From assembly GCA_965216515.1 (NCBI GenBank), contig OZ244173.1, positions 124,001-188,000 of the forward strand: a stretch of 64,000 nt of DNA, given 5' to 3'. The translations under genes and the position numbers were made by a program. Position 1 is the stretch's first letter, and the number at the start of each line of letters is the position of its first letter. The notes beneath the pieces were generated by a model that saw nothing but the letters and a program-made list of their open reading frames with translations, did no database searches and was not told the DNA's origin. Shown here one piece after another: positions 42,476-51,881 of this stretch. This DNA comes from CAXMRP01 sp965216515 (GTDB taxonomy: Bacteria; Pseudomonadota; Alphaproteobacteria; Rhizobiales; Afifellaceae).

Positions 42476-42936
42476 GCCGGCACCGCCACCGGCGTCGCCA
42501 TCGCCGTCATCTTCCCGGCTTTGCGAAAGCCGCCTGCCATCTGGCCGAACTCCTGGCTGCGGCGCCATGCGCGGGCGGCCCGCCGCCCGCGGCTGTACGC
42601 CGGTTTGCGGGTCTGGATATCAGATGACGACCATTTTCGACATTCGTGGCTGCCGGTCGCGACATATGCTTGTCTGCCGGCGACATCGGGCGGGCTCAAA
42701 CCATCGTCTGGAGCCGGTGGGGTTGCCGACATTACCCTATGCCATGTTAGGCTGTCGCCCCATGAGAACCGGAAGGGCTGCGGGGACAAGCCCGCACAAC
42801 CCGATTTCAACGGGCCACGGCAGGGAGAATACACCCGCCTTGAGATTTCGCCGCATCGGCGCCGCCACCCGGCGCCGGGTCGGGCCGTCACCGGCATGCC
42901 CGCGGTGTCAAGCGATTCACAAAGGAGAACATGATC
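42476..42936. other. divergent promoter region of the methylated-amine cluster
   Basis: A 461-bp region between the MttB-family gene and the ABC transporter operon. It must hold promoters in both directions. I see only the ribosome binding site AAAGGAG at 42921-42927 in front of the solute-binding protein gene. No glycine or SAM riboswitch core was recognised. Confidence 0.5.
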
Positions 42937-44655
42937 ATGTCTGAACGCAAGAACGCACAGCGGCTGCATCCCAAGGTCGCCGAAGCGCGCGACCTGATGG
43001 ATCGCGGGCGCATGAGCCGCCGCGCCTTCGTCCGCGCCGCCGCGCTGCTCGGCGTGTCCGCCGGTGCCGCCTACACCATGGCCGGCCTGCCGAGCCCGGC
43101 CTGGGCCCAGGCCATGCTGCCGTTCCCGGAAGACGATCCCAACGCCAAGGAAGGCGGCATCTTCAAGATCGCCATGCAGGTGCAGAAAGTCGACGATCCC
43201 GCCAATTTCTCCTGGACGCAGATGTCGAACGTCGCCCGTCACATCCTGGAATATCTGGCCATGACCGGCCCCGACAACGTGACCCGGCCGATGCTGGCGG
43301 AAAGCTGGGACGTGTCCGACGATCTCAAGGTCTGGACCTTTCACATCCGCCGCGGCGTGATGTGGCACAATGGCGACGAGCTTGTCGCCGAACATATCAA
43401 GTTCAACATCGACCGCTGGACGGATCCGGCGTTGGGTTCCTCCAACATCGGCCTGTCATCCATCTCCGGCCTGGTGGAGGAGATCGATACCGGCGAGAAG
43501 AACGACGATGGCACGCCGAAGATGGTCAAGCGCCAGATTGCCGGTGCCGTGGAGGTCGTCGATAGTCACACCATCCGCTTCAACCTGACCAAGCCGGTCC
43601 TGTCCTTCCCGGAGGACATGTACAATTACCCCACAGCCATCGTGCATCCCTCTTTCCAGTCGCCGCTTTCCGACAACCCTGTCGGTACCGGCCCCTTTAC
43701 GCTCGCCGAACATGCCGTTGGCGACCGGGCCATCCTCAAGCGGGTCACCAAGACCGCCGACGGCAAGGATTTCAACTACTGGGGCGGCACCGTCTATCTG
43801 GATGAAATTCACTACTACCATTTCGAATCCGACAACCAGTTGACCGCCTTCGCCGGTGGCGATGTGAACTCCGTTTACGATTTCGGCATCGAGCAGTTCG
43901 AGTTCGCCCAGGCGCTCGACGGCGAGGTCATCGCCGCGCGCACTGCCCAGAACCTGTGCTGCCGCATGCGTGTGGTCGATGAGCCGTTCACCGACAAGCG
44001 GATTCGCCAGGCGGTCGTGAAATCGGTCGACAATACCGTGATCAAGAACCTGATCTATCCCGAAGGCGGCGACATCGGCGAAAACCACCATGTCGCACCG
44101 GTTCATCCCGACTATATGGCGCTGCCGGCGCTGGAGCGCGACGTTGACGGCGCCAAGGCACTGCTCGCCGAGGCCGGCATGGAAGGGCTGGAATTGACGA
44201 TCGATGTCGGCAACACCGACGGCCCCTGGCACCAGACCGCCGTGGAGGCCATGCGCGACCAATTGAAGGATGCCGGGATCACGCTCAAGATCAACGTCAT
44301 GCCGGCGTCGAAATATTGGGAGATCTGGGACAAGACCCCCTTCGGCGCTACCGCCTGGACCCATCGGCCGCTTGGCACCATGGCCATGTCGCTGGGTTAC
44401 CGGTCCGGCGTGCCGTGGAACGAGTCCGCCTATGCCAATCCGGCGTTTGACGCGGCGCTGGACGAGGCCGAATCCCTGTTCGACGTCGAAGCCCGCAAGG
44501 TTGCGCTCGGCAAGGCGGCGAAGATCATGCAGGACGATGCCATCATGATCATGCCGATCTGGCGTCCGGTGTTCACGATCGTGACCAACGACGTCCACGG
44601 TTATCCGCCCCATCCCACCCAGTATCACCAGTTCAACAAGGTGTGGGTCGGCTAG
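42937..44655 (+). CDS. Tat-exported ABC transporter substrate-binding protein (family 5)
   Basis: A 572-aa periplasmic binding protein of the peptide/opine/nickel class (SBP_bac_5), which captures the substrate for the two permeases downstream. A Tat signal is seen: SRRAFVRAAALLG at about 28-40 and a cleavage site after AWA near 57. The mature protein has the family's LAESWDVSDDLKVWTFHIR and DNPVGTGPFTL motifs. Start: AAAGGAG lies 9 nt before ATG 42937 and only 3 nt before ATG 42931, so 42937 is preferred. Given the flanking demethylation genes, the ligand may be a methylated amine or betaine and not a peptide; this is inference. Confidence 0.92.
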   Translation: MSERKNAQRLHPKVAEARDLMDRGRMSRRAFVRAAALLGVSAGAAYTMAGLPSPAWAQAMLPFPEDDPNAKEGGIFKIAMQVQKVDDPANFSWTQMSNVARHILEYLAMTGPDNVTRPMLAESWDVSDDLKVWTFHIRRGVMWHNGDELVAEHIKFNIDRWTDPALGSSNIGLSSISGLVEEIDTGEKNDDGTPKMVKRQIAGAVEVVDSHTIRFNLTKPVLSFPEDMYNYPTAIVHPSFQSPLSDNPVGTGPFTLAEHAVGDRAILKRVTKTADGKDFNYWGGTVYLDEIHYYHFESDNQLTAFAGGDVNSVYDFGIEQFEFAQALDGEVIAARTAQNLCCRMRVVDEPFTDKRIRQAVVKSVDNTVIKNLIYPEGGDIGENHHVAPVHPDYMALPALERDVDGAKALLAEAGMEGLELTIDVGNTDGPWHQTAVEAMRDQLKDAGITLKINVMPASKYWEIWDKTPFGATAWTHRPLGTMAMSLGYRSGVPWNESAYANPAFDAALDEAESLFDVEARKVALGKAAKIMQDDAIMIMPIWRPVFTIVTNDVHGYPPHPTQYHQFNKVWVG

Positions 44656-44771
44656 GCAATCGGGGCCCGGGGTCCGTGACTCCGGGCCGCTTGTTTCCGG
44701 CCGTCGGGATTTGCCGGTTCGGACCGATTCCTTCGATGCGGGTATCTGCTGAAACACGGGGCAAATGAGCG

Positions 44772-45722
44772 ATGCTGAAGCTGATCGTCCGCCGCCTGGT
44801 CCAGATGGTGCTGATTATTCTCACCTCCTCGATCATTCTGTTCCTGATCTTCGACACCGACAGCTTCAAGAAACGTATCGCACTGGCCGAACTGGGCAAT
44901 TTCGGCGTTGCCGCCCTGTCGGACGAAGATTATCAGGACTGGCTGGCCAAGAAGGGGCTGGATATCCCGGTCTACCAGCGTTTCCTGGGGTGGGGCGGCA
45001 ACGTGTTGACCGGCGACTTCGGTCATTCCTTCGAAAAGGACACCGCGGTCGGCCCGCTGTTGCTGGACCGGCTGAAAAACACCGGCATCCTGGCCTTTTT
45101 CGTTTTCGCCCTGATGATACCCATCTCGCTGACGCTGGGTGTGCTCGGCGGTATGCGCGAGGGCGCGCCGCTGGACCGAAGTTTGACCTTCATATCGGTG
45201 TTTACGACCTCCATCCCGGAGATCGCCACCGCGATCATTCTGACCGTCATCTTCGCGTTGGGCCTTGGCTGGCTGCCAACCAAGTCGGCCATGATCGACG
45301 GGTTCGAGTTTAGCCAGATCGTGCTGCCGGTGCTGACGCTGGTGATTTACGATTTCGGCTATGTGGCGCGCATGACCCGCGCGTCCATGGCCGAGGTGAT
45401 GACGTCGCAGTATATCCGCACCGCCGTCCTCAAGGGCATTCCCTACAAGCGCGTGATCATGAAGCACGCCTTGCGCAACGCCCTGATCGCCCCCTTTACC
45501 GTGATCGTGCTCCAGCTCAACTGGCTCCTGTCCGGTGTGGTCGTGGTCGAGGTGTTCTTCGACTACAAGGGCTTCGGCAAGCTGCTTCTGGAAGCGGCGC
45601 TGTTCGGTGACATCTATGTTGTGCAGGCCTGTACCCTGGTGGCGGTGATCGTCGCCGTCCTGTCCCAGATCGTCTCCGATATCGGCTATATTTTCCTCAA
45701 TCCCCGCATCCGGTTCGAATAG
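44772..45722 (+). CDS. ABC transporter permease (DppB type)
   Basis: The first permease of the importer, 316 aa with six predicted helices. The N-terminal RRLVQMVLIILTSSIILFLI is the classic DppB start. The EAA loop reads RTAVLKGIPYKRVIMKHALR followed by NALIAP, where the ATPase docks. An unusually long periplasmic loop (about 30-95) lies after helix 1. It is 116 nt from the binding-protein gene and 8 nt before the next permease gene. Confidence 0.93.
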   Translation: MLKLIVRRLVQMVLIILTSSIILFLIFDTDSFKKRIALAELGNFGVAALSDEDYQDWLAKKGLDIPVYQRFLGWGGNVLTGDFGHSFEKDTAVGPLLLDRLKNTGILAFFVFALMIPISLTLGVLGGMREGAPLDRSLTFISVFTTSIPEIATAIILTVIFALGLGWLPTKSAMIDGFEFSQIVLPVLTLVIYDFGYVARMTRASMAEVMTSQYIRTAVLKGIPYKRVIMKHALRNALIAPFTVIVLQLNWLLSGVVVVEVFFDYKGFGKLLLEAALFGDIYVVQACTLVAVIVAVLSQIVSDIGYIFLNPRIRFE

Positions 45723-45730
45723 GCAAGACC

Positions 45731-46753
45731 ATGGCAGTCATGACCCCCGAGATGCCGGCGCCCTCCATTCTGGAGCGCTTGAAAACCCCGAAGATCCTGA
45801 TCGTGCTGGTTGCGCTGATGTGGTTCCCGCTGATGCTCAACGTGATGGGCGGCGACCTGTTGGGCGATTCCAGGGATCTGGTGCTGCTGCCGGCCATTCC
45901 GGCGACGATTGTTCTTTATGTCATCGCCGTGACCAGCTGGAAGGAAAGCTGGATCGCCGTGCTCGGCGCCAGCCTGGTCTTTTTCTGGCTGTTCATGGCC
46001 GCCGCCGCGCCCTATCTGCCGCTCGCCGATCCCAACCAGCCGATCGCGCCGTATGCGGCGCCCTTCTCGGAGAAGAAGGACGTCTTCTTCTGGCTTGGAT
46101 CCGATCACAAGGGTCGGGACATGCTGTCGCGAACCATATGGGGCTGTCAGCGGGTTATTGTCTGGGGCGTGACGGCGACCTTCACCGCCTACGTGTTCGG
46201 GACCATATTCGGGCTGGTCGCCGGCTACCTGTCGGGATGGTGGGACGAGTTCATTTCCTTCGCCGCCAATGTCTTCCTGTCGTTTCCCGTCATGGTCCTG
46301 TTCATCGTCATCCTCAACTATCTGGGACCGTCCGGCTTCAACATCGTCATTGCCGTCACCTTTGCCTCCGCGCCGGCCATCATGCGCATCGTTCGCGGCC
46401 TGGCACTCGACATAAAGACCCGCGACTATGTGTTCGCCGCCCAGACCCGCGGCGAAAGCCCGCTGTGGATCATGGTTGTCGAACTGCTGCCCAACGTTCG
46501 CGGCCCGATCATCGTCGACGCCTGCCTCCGGCTCGGCTACACCACGGTCGCCATCACCACGTTGACCTTCCTTGGCCTCGGCCTGCAGCCGCCGGACCCC
46601 GATTGGGGGCTGATGATCAAGGAAAGCGCCAAGACGGCGGTGCTGTTCAAGTTTTCATACATGTTGCTCATTCCGGCCCTTTCGGTGTCGACCCTGATCC
46701 TCGGCTTCAACCTGATGGCCGACGGGTTGCGGGAAATGAGCCTGCGGGACTGA
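45731..46753 (+). CDS. ABC transporter permease (DppC type)
   Basis: The second permease, 340 aa. A longer N-terminal region with two extra hydrophobic segments (about 25-45 and 60-95) precedes the DppC core, which begins near SDHKGRDMLSRTIWGCQRVI. The EAA loop is DYVFAAQTRGESPLWIMVVE. It ends 13 nt before the ATPase gene. Together with the DppB-type protein it would form the membrane channel. Confidence 0.93.
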   Translation: MAVMTPEMPAPSILERLKTPKILIVLVALMWFPLMLNVMGGDLLGDSRDLVLLPAIPATIVLYVIAVTSWKESWIAVLGASLVFFWLFMAAAAPYLPLADPNQPIAPYAAPFSEKKDVFFWLGSDHKGRDMLSRTIWGCQRVIVWGVTATFTAYVFGTIFGLVAGYLSGWWDEFISFAANVFLSFPVMVLFIVILNYLGPSGFNIVIAVTFASAPAIMRIVRGLALDIKTRDYVFAAQTRGESPLWIMVVELLPNVRGPIIVDACLRLGYTTVAITTLTFLGLGLQPPDPDWGLMIKESAKTAVLFKFSYMLLIPALSVSTLILGFNLMADGLREMSLRD

Positions 46754-46766
46754 GGGGTAGGCGATC

Positions 46767-49274
46767 ATGAGCGCACAGGCCAACGGCACTGCGTCGAACG
46801 GCGGCGACGTACCGGTCCTGGAATGCCGCAATCTGTGCATTTCCTATTTCACCCGCGCCGGCGAGATCCCTGCTGTCGTCGATTTCAACATGAAGCTGAT
46901 GCCCGGCGAGGCCCAGGGCATCGTCGGCGAATCCGGTTGCGGCAAATCCACGGTGGCGCTGGCCATCATGCAGTATATGGGCCGCAACGGGCGCATCGTC
47001 GGCGGCGAGATCTTCTTCGAGGGCCGCGACATGCGCACCATGAGCGAGGCCGAACTGCGCGAATTGCGCGGATCCCGGATCGCCATGGTCTACCAGGAGC
47101 CCATGGCGTCCCTCAATCCGGCCATGCGCATCGGCGAGCAGCTTGCCGAGGTGCCGATCTACCACGAGGGTGTCAGCCCCGAAGAGGCCGGCGAGCGCGC
47201 CCGAAAGATGCTGGAATCGGTGCGCCTGCCTGAGCCCGACCGGATCATGAATTCCTATCCGCACCAGATTTCCGGCGGCCAGCAGCAGCGCGTTGTCATC
47301 GCCATGGCGCTCCTGTCCAATCCCCGGCTCCTGCTCCTCGACGAGCCGACCACGGCGCTTGATGTCACCGTGGAGGCGGGAATCGTCGAACTGATCGGCG
47401 AGATCGCCCGTGAATTCGGCACCTCGATGATCTACATCTCCCACAATCTCGGACTGATCCTGGAGACCTGTGACCGCATCACGGTCATGTATTCCGGCGA
47501 GGCGGTGGAAGTCGGCACGATCAAGGACGTGTTCGATTCCATGCGCCACCCCTATACCAAGGGGTTGTTCGGCTCCATTCCGCTGCCCGGCGCCGACAAG
47601 AACGCCCATCCGCTGGTTGCCATTCCCGGACAGCTTCCGCTGCCCCACGAGCGCCCCACCGGATGCTATTTCGGGCCGCGTTGCGATCATTTCCTGGCTG
47701 GCACTTGCGATACCGGACGGCTGCCCATGGTGCCGATCGCTGGCGATGACGAGCACTATTCGCGCTGCGCGCGGATCAGCGGGATCGACTGGGACGCCGC
47801 CATCAGCGGCGGAACGGGCGGCGAGTCGGCCCCATCCGGCGACGTCGTGCTCAAGGTCGACGAGATGACCAAGCGTTACGAGATCGAGGAAGGCGCGCTG
47901 TTCCTGCCGGGCGAGAAAAAGACGGTCAAGGCCAACGAGAAGATATCGTTTGAAGCCCACGAGGCGGAAACGGTCGCCATTGTCGGCGAATCCGGCTGTG
48001 GCAAGTCAACCTTCGCCAAGGTGCTGATGGGGTTGGAGAATGCCACCTCCGGCAATGTCGTGCTCGGCAATCTGGAACTCGCCGACCTGCCGGTCGAAAA
48101 ACGCAGCCCCGACACCATCGCCCGCTTGCAGATGGTGTTCCAGAATCCGTTCGACACCCTGAATCCCAGTCACACCGTGGGCGGCCAGATCGCCCGGGTG
48201 ATCCGCAAGTTCGGCGTCGAGACCGAGGAGGAAAAGGTTCAGGACCGGGTGTTGGAGCTTCTCGACATCGTCAAACTGCCGCGTGATTTCGCCAAGCGCC
48301 GGCCGCGGCAGCTTTCCGGCGGCCAGAAGCAGCGCGTCGGCATCGCCCGCGCCTTCGCCGGCAATCCGGCCGTGGTCATTGCCGACGAACCGGTCTCCGC
48401 GCTCGATGTCTCCGTCCAGGCCGCGGTCACCGAGCTTCTCATGGATATCCAGCGCGAGAACCGCACGACCCTGCTGTTCATTAGCCACGACCTGTCGGTC
48501 GTGCGCTATCTCGCCGACCGCATCGTCGTCATGTATCTCGGCCAGATCATGGAGCAGGGGACCACCGACGAGATCTTCTCGCCGCCCTATCACCCCTATA
48601 CGGAGGCTTTGCTGTCGGCGGTGCCGATCGCCGACACCAGCGTCAAGAAACGCCACGTTGTGCTGAGCGGCGAAATTCCCTCTGCCTCCAATCCGCCCCC
48701 CGGCTGCCCGTTCTCCACCCGTTGCGCCTACATGATCGACGGCACCTGCAATGTCACGCCGCCGCCGGTGAAGGAGATGGCGCCCGGACACCGCATCCTC
48801 TGCCATCTGCCGGAGACCCGGCTCGCCGCCATGGAGCCGGTGATCCGGCTTGGCGATTCCGACGAAGACCCCGCGCCCGCGGGCGCGCCGGTGATGGCGG
48901 TCGCCCTGGGTCCGGACGCACCGCCGCTGATCGTCGATGATGATGATTCCGGCCGCGATCTTCCTTCCGATCCCGTCCGGGCCCGGCCCGCTGGGCTGGA
49001 CTCGCCGCGCGGCGGCACGGCCGACGACCTGAAGCGAATAAAGGGCATCGGCAAGGTCAACGAGAAGAAGCTGAATGATCTCGGGATCTGGCACTTCGAC
49101 CAGATCGCCGCCTGGACCGATGCGGAAACCGCCTGGGTCGGCGCCTATCTCGATTTTCCCGACCGCATCGAGCGCGAGGATTGGGTCGGCCAGGCACGGA
49201 CGCTTGCCGCCGGCGACACCACCGCCTTCGCCGAACGCGTCGACGCCGGCGATGTTCCCAGTTCGTCGGATTAG
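46767..49274 (+). CDS. double ABC ATPase with C-terminal helix-hairpin-helix domain
   Basis: An 835-aa fusion of DppD- and DppF-type ATPases. ABC domain 1 has Walker A GESGCGKS at about 54-61, signature SGGQQQR and Walker B LLLLDEP, followed by an oligopeptide-type C-terminal Cys motif. ABC domain 2 repeats this from about residue 350, with Walker A near 410. After a 60-residue acidic/Pro linker, residues about 752-815 hold DLKRIKGIGKVNEKKLNDLG followed by WHFDQIAAWTDAETAWV and RIEREDWVGQA. This is the HhH-type domain known from alphaproteobacterial NuoE and ribosomal protein L21 tails. No stop separates the parts. The role of the HhH tail is unknown. Confidence 0.92.
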   Translation: MSAQANGTASNGGDVPVLECRNLCISYFTRAGEIPAVVDFNMKLMPGEAQGIVGESGCGKSTVALAIMQYMGRNGRIVGGEIFFEGRDMRTMSEAELRELRGSRIAMVYQEPMASLNPAMRIGEQLAEVPIYHEGVSPEEAGERARKMLESVRLPEPDRIMNSYPHQISGGQQQRVVIAMALLSNPRLLLLDEPTTALDVTVEAGIVELIGEIAREFGTSMIYISHNLGLILETCDRITVMYSGEAVEVGTIKDVFDSMRHPYTKGLFGSIPLPGADKNAHPLVAIPGQLPLPHERPTGCYFGPRCDHFLAGTCDTGRLPMVPIAGDDEHYSRCARISGIDWDAAISGGTGGESAPSGDVVLKVDEMTKRYEIEEGALFLPGEKKTVKANEKISFEAHEAETVAIVGESGCGKSTFAKVLMGLENATSGNVVLGNLELADLPVEKRSPDTIARLQMVFQNPFDTLNPSHTVGGQIARVIRKFGVETEEEKVQDRVLELLDIVKLPRDFAKRRPRQLSGGQKQRVGIARAFAGNPAVVIADEPVSALDVSVQAAVTELLMDIQRENRTTLLFISHDLSVVRYLADRIVVMYLGQIMEQGTTDEIFSPPYHPYTEALLSAVPIADTSVKKRHVVLSGEIPSASNPPPGCPFSTRCAYMIDGTCNVTPPPVKEMAPGHRILCHLPETRLAAMEPVIRLGDSDEDPAPAGAPVMAVALGPDAPPLIVDDDDSGRDLPSDPVRARPAGLDSPRGGTADDLKRIKGIGKVNEKKLNDLGIWHFDQIAAWTDAETAWVGAYLDFPDRIEREDWVGQARTLAAGDTTAFAERVDAGDVPSSSD

Positions 49275-49300
49275 GGACCGCCGGCGGCTTTTTTGTTTAT
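49275..49300 (+). terminator. weak terminator-like element after the ATPase gene
   Basis: CCGCCGGCGG, a short self-complementary GC block, is followed at once by CTTTTTTG. The stem is short, so termination may be partial and allow read-through into the flavoprotein gene that starts at 49330. Confidence 0.4.
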
Positions 49301-49329
49301 CCGATCCCGATTGTCAGGGAGTTGTCACC

Positions 49330-50793
49330 ATGCCCGACCGGCGCGCGCCCAATCCGTCCCCGCATAATCAGTGGTATCCGTTTCTCGACCGGCCGGTCCC
49401 GGCCGGTAATGGCCAGGCTGCCAACACCGCCGTCGTGCCCGTCCACGATGTCGATCCGTTGCCGCAAAAGGCCCGTTTCATCGTTGTCGGCGCCGGTATT
49501 CACGGCCTGTCGACAGCGTGGCATCTGGCGATGGCGCTGGAACAGACCGGGCGCGGCAGGGGATCCGACGTCGTGCTGATCGACAAGCAGGGGCCGGGCG
49601 CCGGCGCGACAGGACTGGCCTGCGGGTGCGTGCGCAATTTTTACATGACCGAGCCGCTTCACGCGATCCTGCGCGAAAGCATCGCCGTGTGGGAATCCGA
49701 TCCGGTCAATTTCGGCTTTCAGCAGGTCAGCTATGTTTCCGTCGGCGAGGCCAATCAGGAAGCCGACTATGTTCGCATCCACAAGAGCCAGAACGACTCC
49801 GGCTACCCGTCCGATCTCTATGTCGGGGCGGAGGCCAAGGCATTCCTGAAAGCGATCTGGCCCGATTTCAGGACTGGCCCGGCCGAGGTTGTGCTTCACG
49901 AAAAGCCGTCCGGCTATGCCGGCACGCACACGGCGTGCTGGGGGCTGGACCAGAAATGCCGGCAGTGGGGCGTGCGGCGCTGTTACGGCCCGGCGGTCAC
50001 CGGCTATGACAAGACCGGGGGCACCGTCACCTCCGTGCGCACCGATACCGGCGATATTGCCGTCGATGAGGCGGTGGTGCTGGCGACCGGTGCGTGGATG
50101 CCCGAGCACTGGACGATGCTCGGCCTGCCGCCGACCCTCGATGTTTCCGGCGCCGACGGCAGCACCAGGACCGGCGTCGACATGTGGACCTTCTGGCGGC
50201 TTCTGGAGGGCGAAGTCTATCTGCCCGAGGGCATCGACTTCCGCACCGCCGACCGCCGCGACAGCCCGGTCCTTCATGTCGAATATATGGACGTGCCGGT
50301 GATCGGCCAGGACGGCAAACCGATCACCGACCATCTGTACACCTATCTGCGTTATGCCGCCGAGCGGGTTGGCGCACCCGGTATTCAGGGCGGCACGATC
50401 CCGATCAAGCTGGGTCCGGAAGCCGAAGTCGAGCCTTACGGCCACCTCAACGATCGCTATCAGGCCGACGATTGGTTCGCCGATTATTTCTGTGCCTCCC
50501 TGGGTGTGTTGATGGCGCGGTTCGACGGGATCCGGCCCTACTTCAAGACCCGGCGCAACGGCGGCATCGGCGCGTTCACACCCGACAATGTGCCGGTCTT
50601 CGACTGGATCGCCGACAATGTCTGGATGAATGCCGATTCCAATCACGGCTTCAAGATGATCGGTGTCGGCAAACTGGTCGCCCGCGAGCTGGTCGGCGAC
50701 GGCCTGCCGGCGGAGCTGAAGCCGTTTCGGTTCGACCGCTATGCCAAGGGCACCGCCTACGGCGCCGGGACCACGAATTCGCCCTGGGTGTGA
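49330..50793 (+). CDS. FAD-dependent oxidoreductase (DAO family)
   Basis: A 487-aa flavoprotein of the D-amino acid oxidase / sarcosine oxidase superfamily. An N-terminal 50-residue extension precedes the dinucleotide motif FIVVGAGIHGLSTAWHL (about 56-72). The GPGAGATGLACGCVRNFYMT segment contacts FAD, and the C-terminal SNHGFKMIGVGKLVARELVG closes the FAD site. There is no GcvT half, unlike the 38379-40838 enzyme. It is in the operon of the importer and probably oxidises the imported amine or a demethylated intermediate such as sarcosine. ATG 49330. The N-terminal extension is unusual for the family. Confidence 0.88.
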   Translation: MPDRRAPNPSPHNQWYPFLDRPVPAGNGQAANTAVVPVHDVDPLPQKARFIVVGAGIHGLSTAWHLAMALEQTGRGRGSDVVLIDKQGPGAGATGLACGCVRNFYMTEPLHAILRESIAVWESDPVNFGFQQVSYVSVGEANQEADYVRIHKSQNDSGYPSDLYVGAEAKAFLKAIWPDFRTGPAEVVLHEKPSGYAGTHTACWGLDQKCRQWGVRRCYGPAVTGYDKTGGTVTSVRTDTGDIAVDEAVVLATGAWMPEHWTMLGLPPTLDVSGADGSTRTGVDMWTFWRLLEGEVYLPEGIDFRTADRRDSPVLHVEYMDVPVIGQDGKPITDHLYTYLRYAAERVGAPGIQGGTIPIKLGPEAEVEPYGHLNDRYQADDWFADYFCASLGVLMARFDGIRPYFKTRRNGGIGAFTPDNVPVFDWIADNVWMNADSNHGFKMIGVGKLVARELVGDGLPAELKPFRFDRYAKGTAYGAGTTNSPWV

Positions 50794-50874
50794 GCGGCCG
50801 CCTCCGCGCCCGGCGCCTCGCTTCGGTCTCCGTCCCGCCCGGGCGCCGTGCTTTGGTCCGGGCCCGGTGCCCGT

Positions 50875-51384
50875 TCAGGCCATCGCCGTCAGGCGCAGTC
50901 TGGCGATCAGGTCGATCTGCGCCAGCGCCTCGCCGAATTCCGTCTCCAGACTGTTGCCGATGCGCCGCTCGAATGCTGTCAGGATGTCGTGGCGGTTGAG
51001 CCCGGCGACTGCGATCACCATCGGAAAGCCGAACTTGTCCCGATAAGCCCGGTTCAGCGTGTTGAACCGTTCGAATTCCGCGCCCGTGCACTGGTCGAGC
51101 CCGGCGCCGGCCTGCTCCGCCGTTGAGGCCGCCGTCAGTTCGCCGGCGACAGCCGCCTTGCCGGCGAGATCCGGATGGGCGCGAATCAGCGCCAGCCTGG
51201 TGTCCCGCGGTGTCGCCGCCACGACCGCCGCCATCCGCCCCGCCAGGTGGTCCGGGTTCCCGTCGGCAGCGCTCAGTCCCGCATCGTGAACGGCTTCGGC
51301 CACCCACGGCGAATGTTCATAGATGTCGCCATAGAGGGCGGTGAAGTCGGCGCGGGTGATGTCCGGCGCGTGCGGCAGGGGCAA
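50875..51384 (-). CDS. uraD: 2-oxo-4-hydroxy-4-carboxy-5-ureidoimidazoline decarboxylase
   Basis: Decarboxylates OHCU to S-allantoin, the last step from urate. 169 residues from TTG 51384. This start gives LPLPHAPDITRADFTALYGD, the usual N-terminus, with GAGG 6 nt upstream; the open frame continues upstream but lacks similarity. Motifs: LYGDIYEHSPWVAEAV, then RAHPDLAGKAAV (catalytic His region) and RDKFGFPMVIAVAGLNRHDI. It is divergent from uraH, 146 bp away, so the two steps share a promoter region. Confidence 0.95.
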   Translation of the reverse strand: MPLPHAPDITRADFTALYGDIYEHSPWVAEAVHDAGLSAADGNPDHLAGRMAAVVAATPRDTRLALIRAHPDLAGKAAVAGELTAASTAEQAGAGLDQCTGAEFERFNTLNRAYRDKFGFPMVIAVAGLNRHDILTAFERRIGNSLETEFGEALAQIDLIARLRLTAMA

Positions 51385-51530
51385 GGTCGGCCTCGCTTTC
51401 GGTTTTGCGGCCCTCGCGAATTCGCCGCGAAGACCCTTGGAAGGCGCATGGTTCCGCGCAATAGTACCGCAATGACGATGATTCAAAAGCCGTTCCGGCC
51501 CGATCGCGGTATCGGCAGGCGGCACCGCTG

Positions 51531-51881
51531 ATGGGCCGGTTGACGACCCATGTGCTCGACACCGCACACGGCTGCCCGGCGGCCGGGATGGCCTATGCGC
51601 TTTACCGGCTGGCAACGGCCCGCGAACGGATTGCCGGCGGTGCCACCAACGCCGACGGCCGCTGCGATGCGCCGCTCCTGGAAGGCGCCGCGATGACGGC
51701 CGGCGCCTATGAACTGGAGTTCGACGCCGCCGGCTATTTCACCGGCCGCGGCGTGGCGCTTGCCGATCCGCCGTTCCTCGGCGTCGTGATCCTGCGCTTC
51801 GCCATCGCCGACCCGCAGGCCCACTATCACGTGCCGCTGCTCGTCTCGCCCTACGCCTATTCGACCTATCGGGGCAGTTGA
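51531..51881 (+). CDS. uraH: hydroxyisourate hydrolase
   Basis: Hydrolyses 5-hydroxyisourate to OHCU; a transthyretin-fold enzyme. 116 residues. N-terminal LTTHVLDTAHGCPA supplies the active-site His, and the C-terminal tetrapeptide YRGS is the family signature (PLLVSPYAYSTYRGS). ATG 51531. Its TGA overlaps the ATG of xdhA by one base, so the purine genes downstream are coupled to it. Confidence 0.97.
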   Translation: MGRLTTHVLDTAHGCPAAGMAYALYRLATARERIAGGATNADGRCDAPLLEGAAMTAGAYELEFDAAGYFTGRGVALADPPFLGVVILRFAIADPQAHYHVPLLVSPYAYSTYRGS

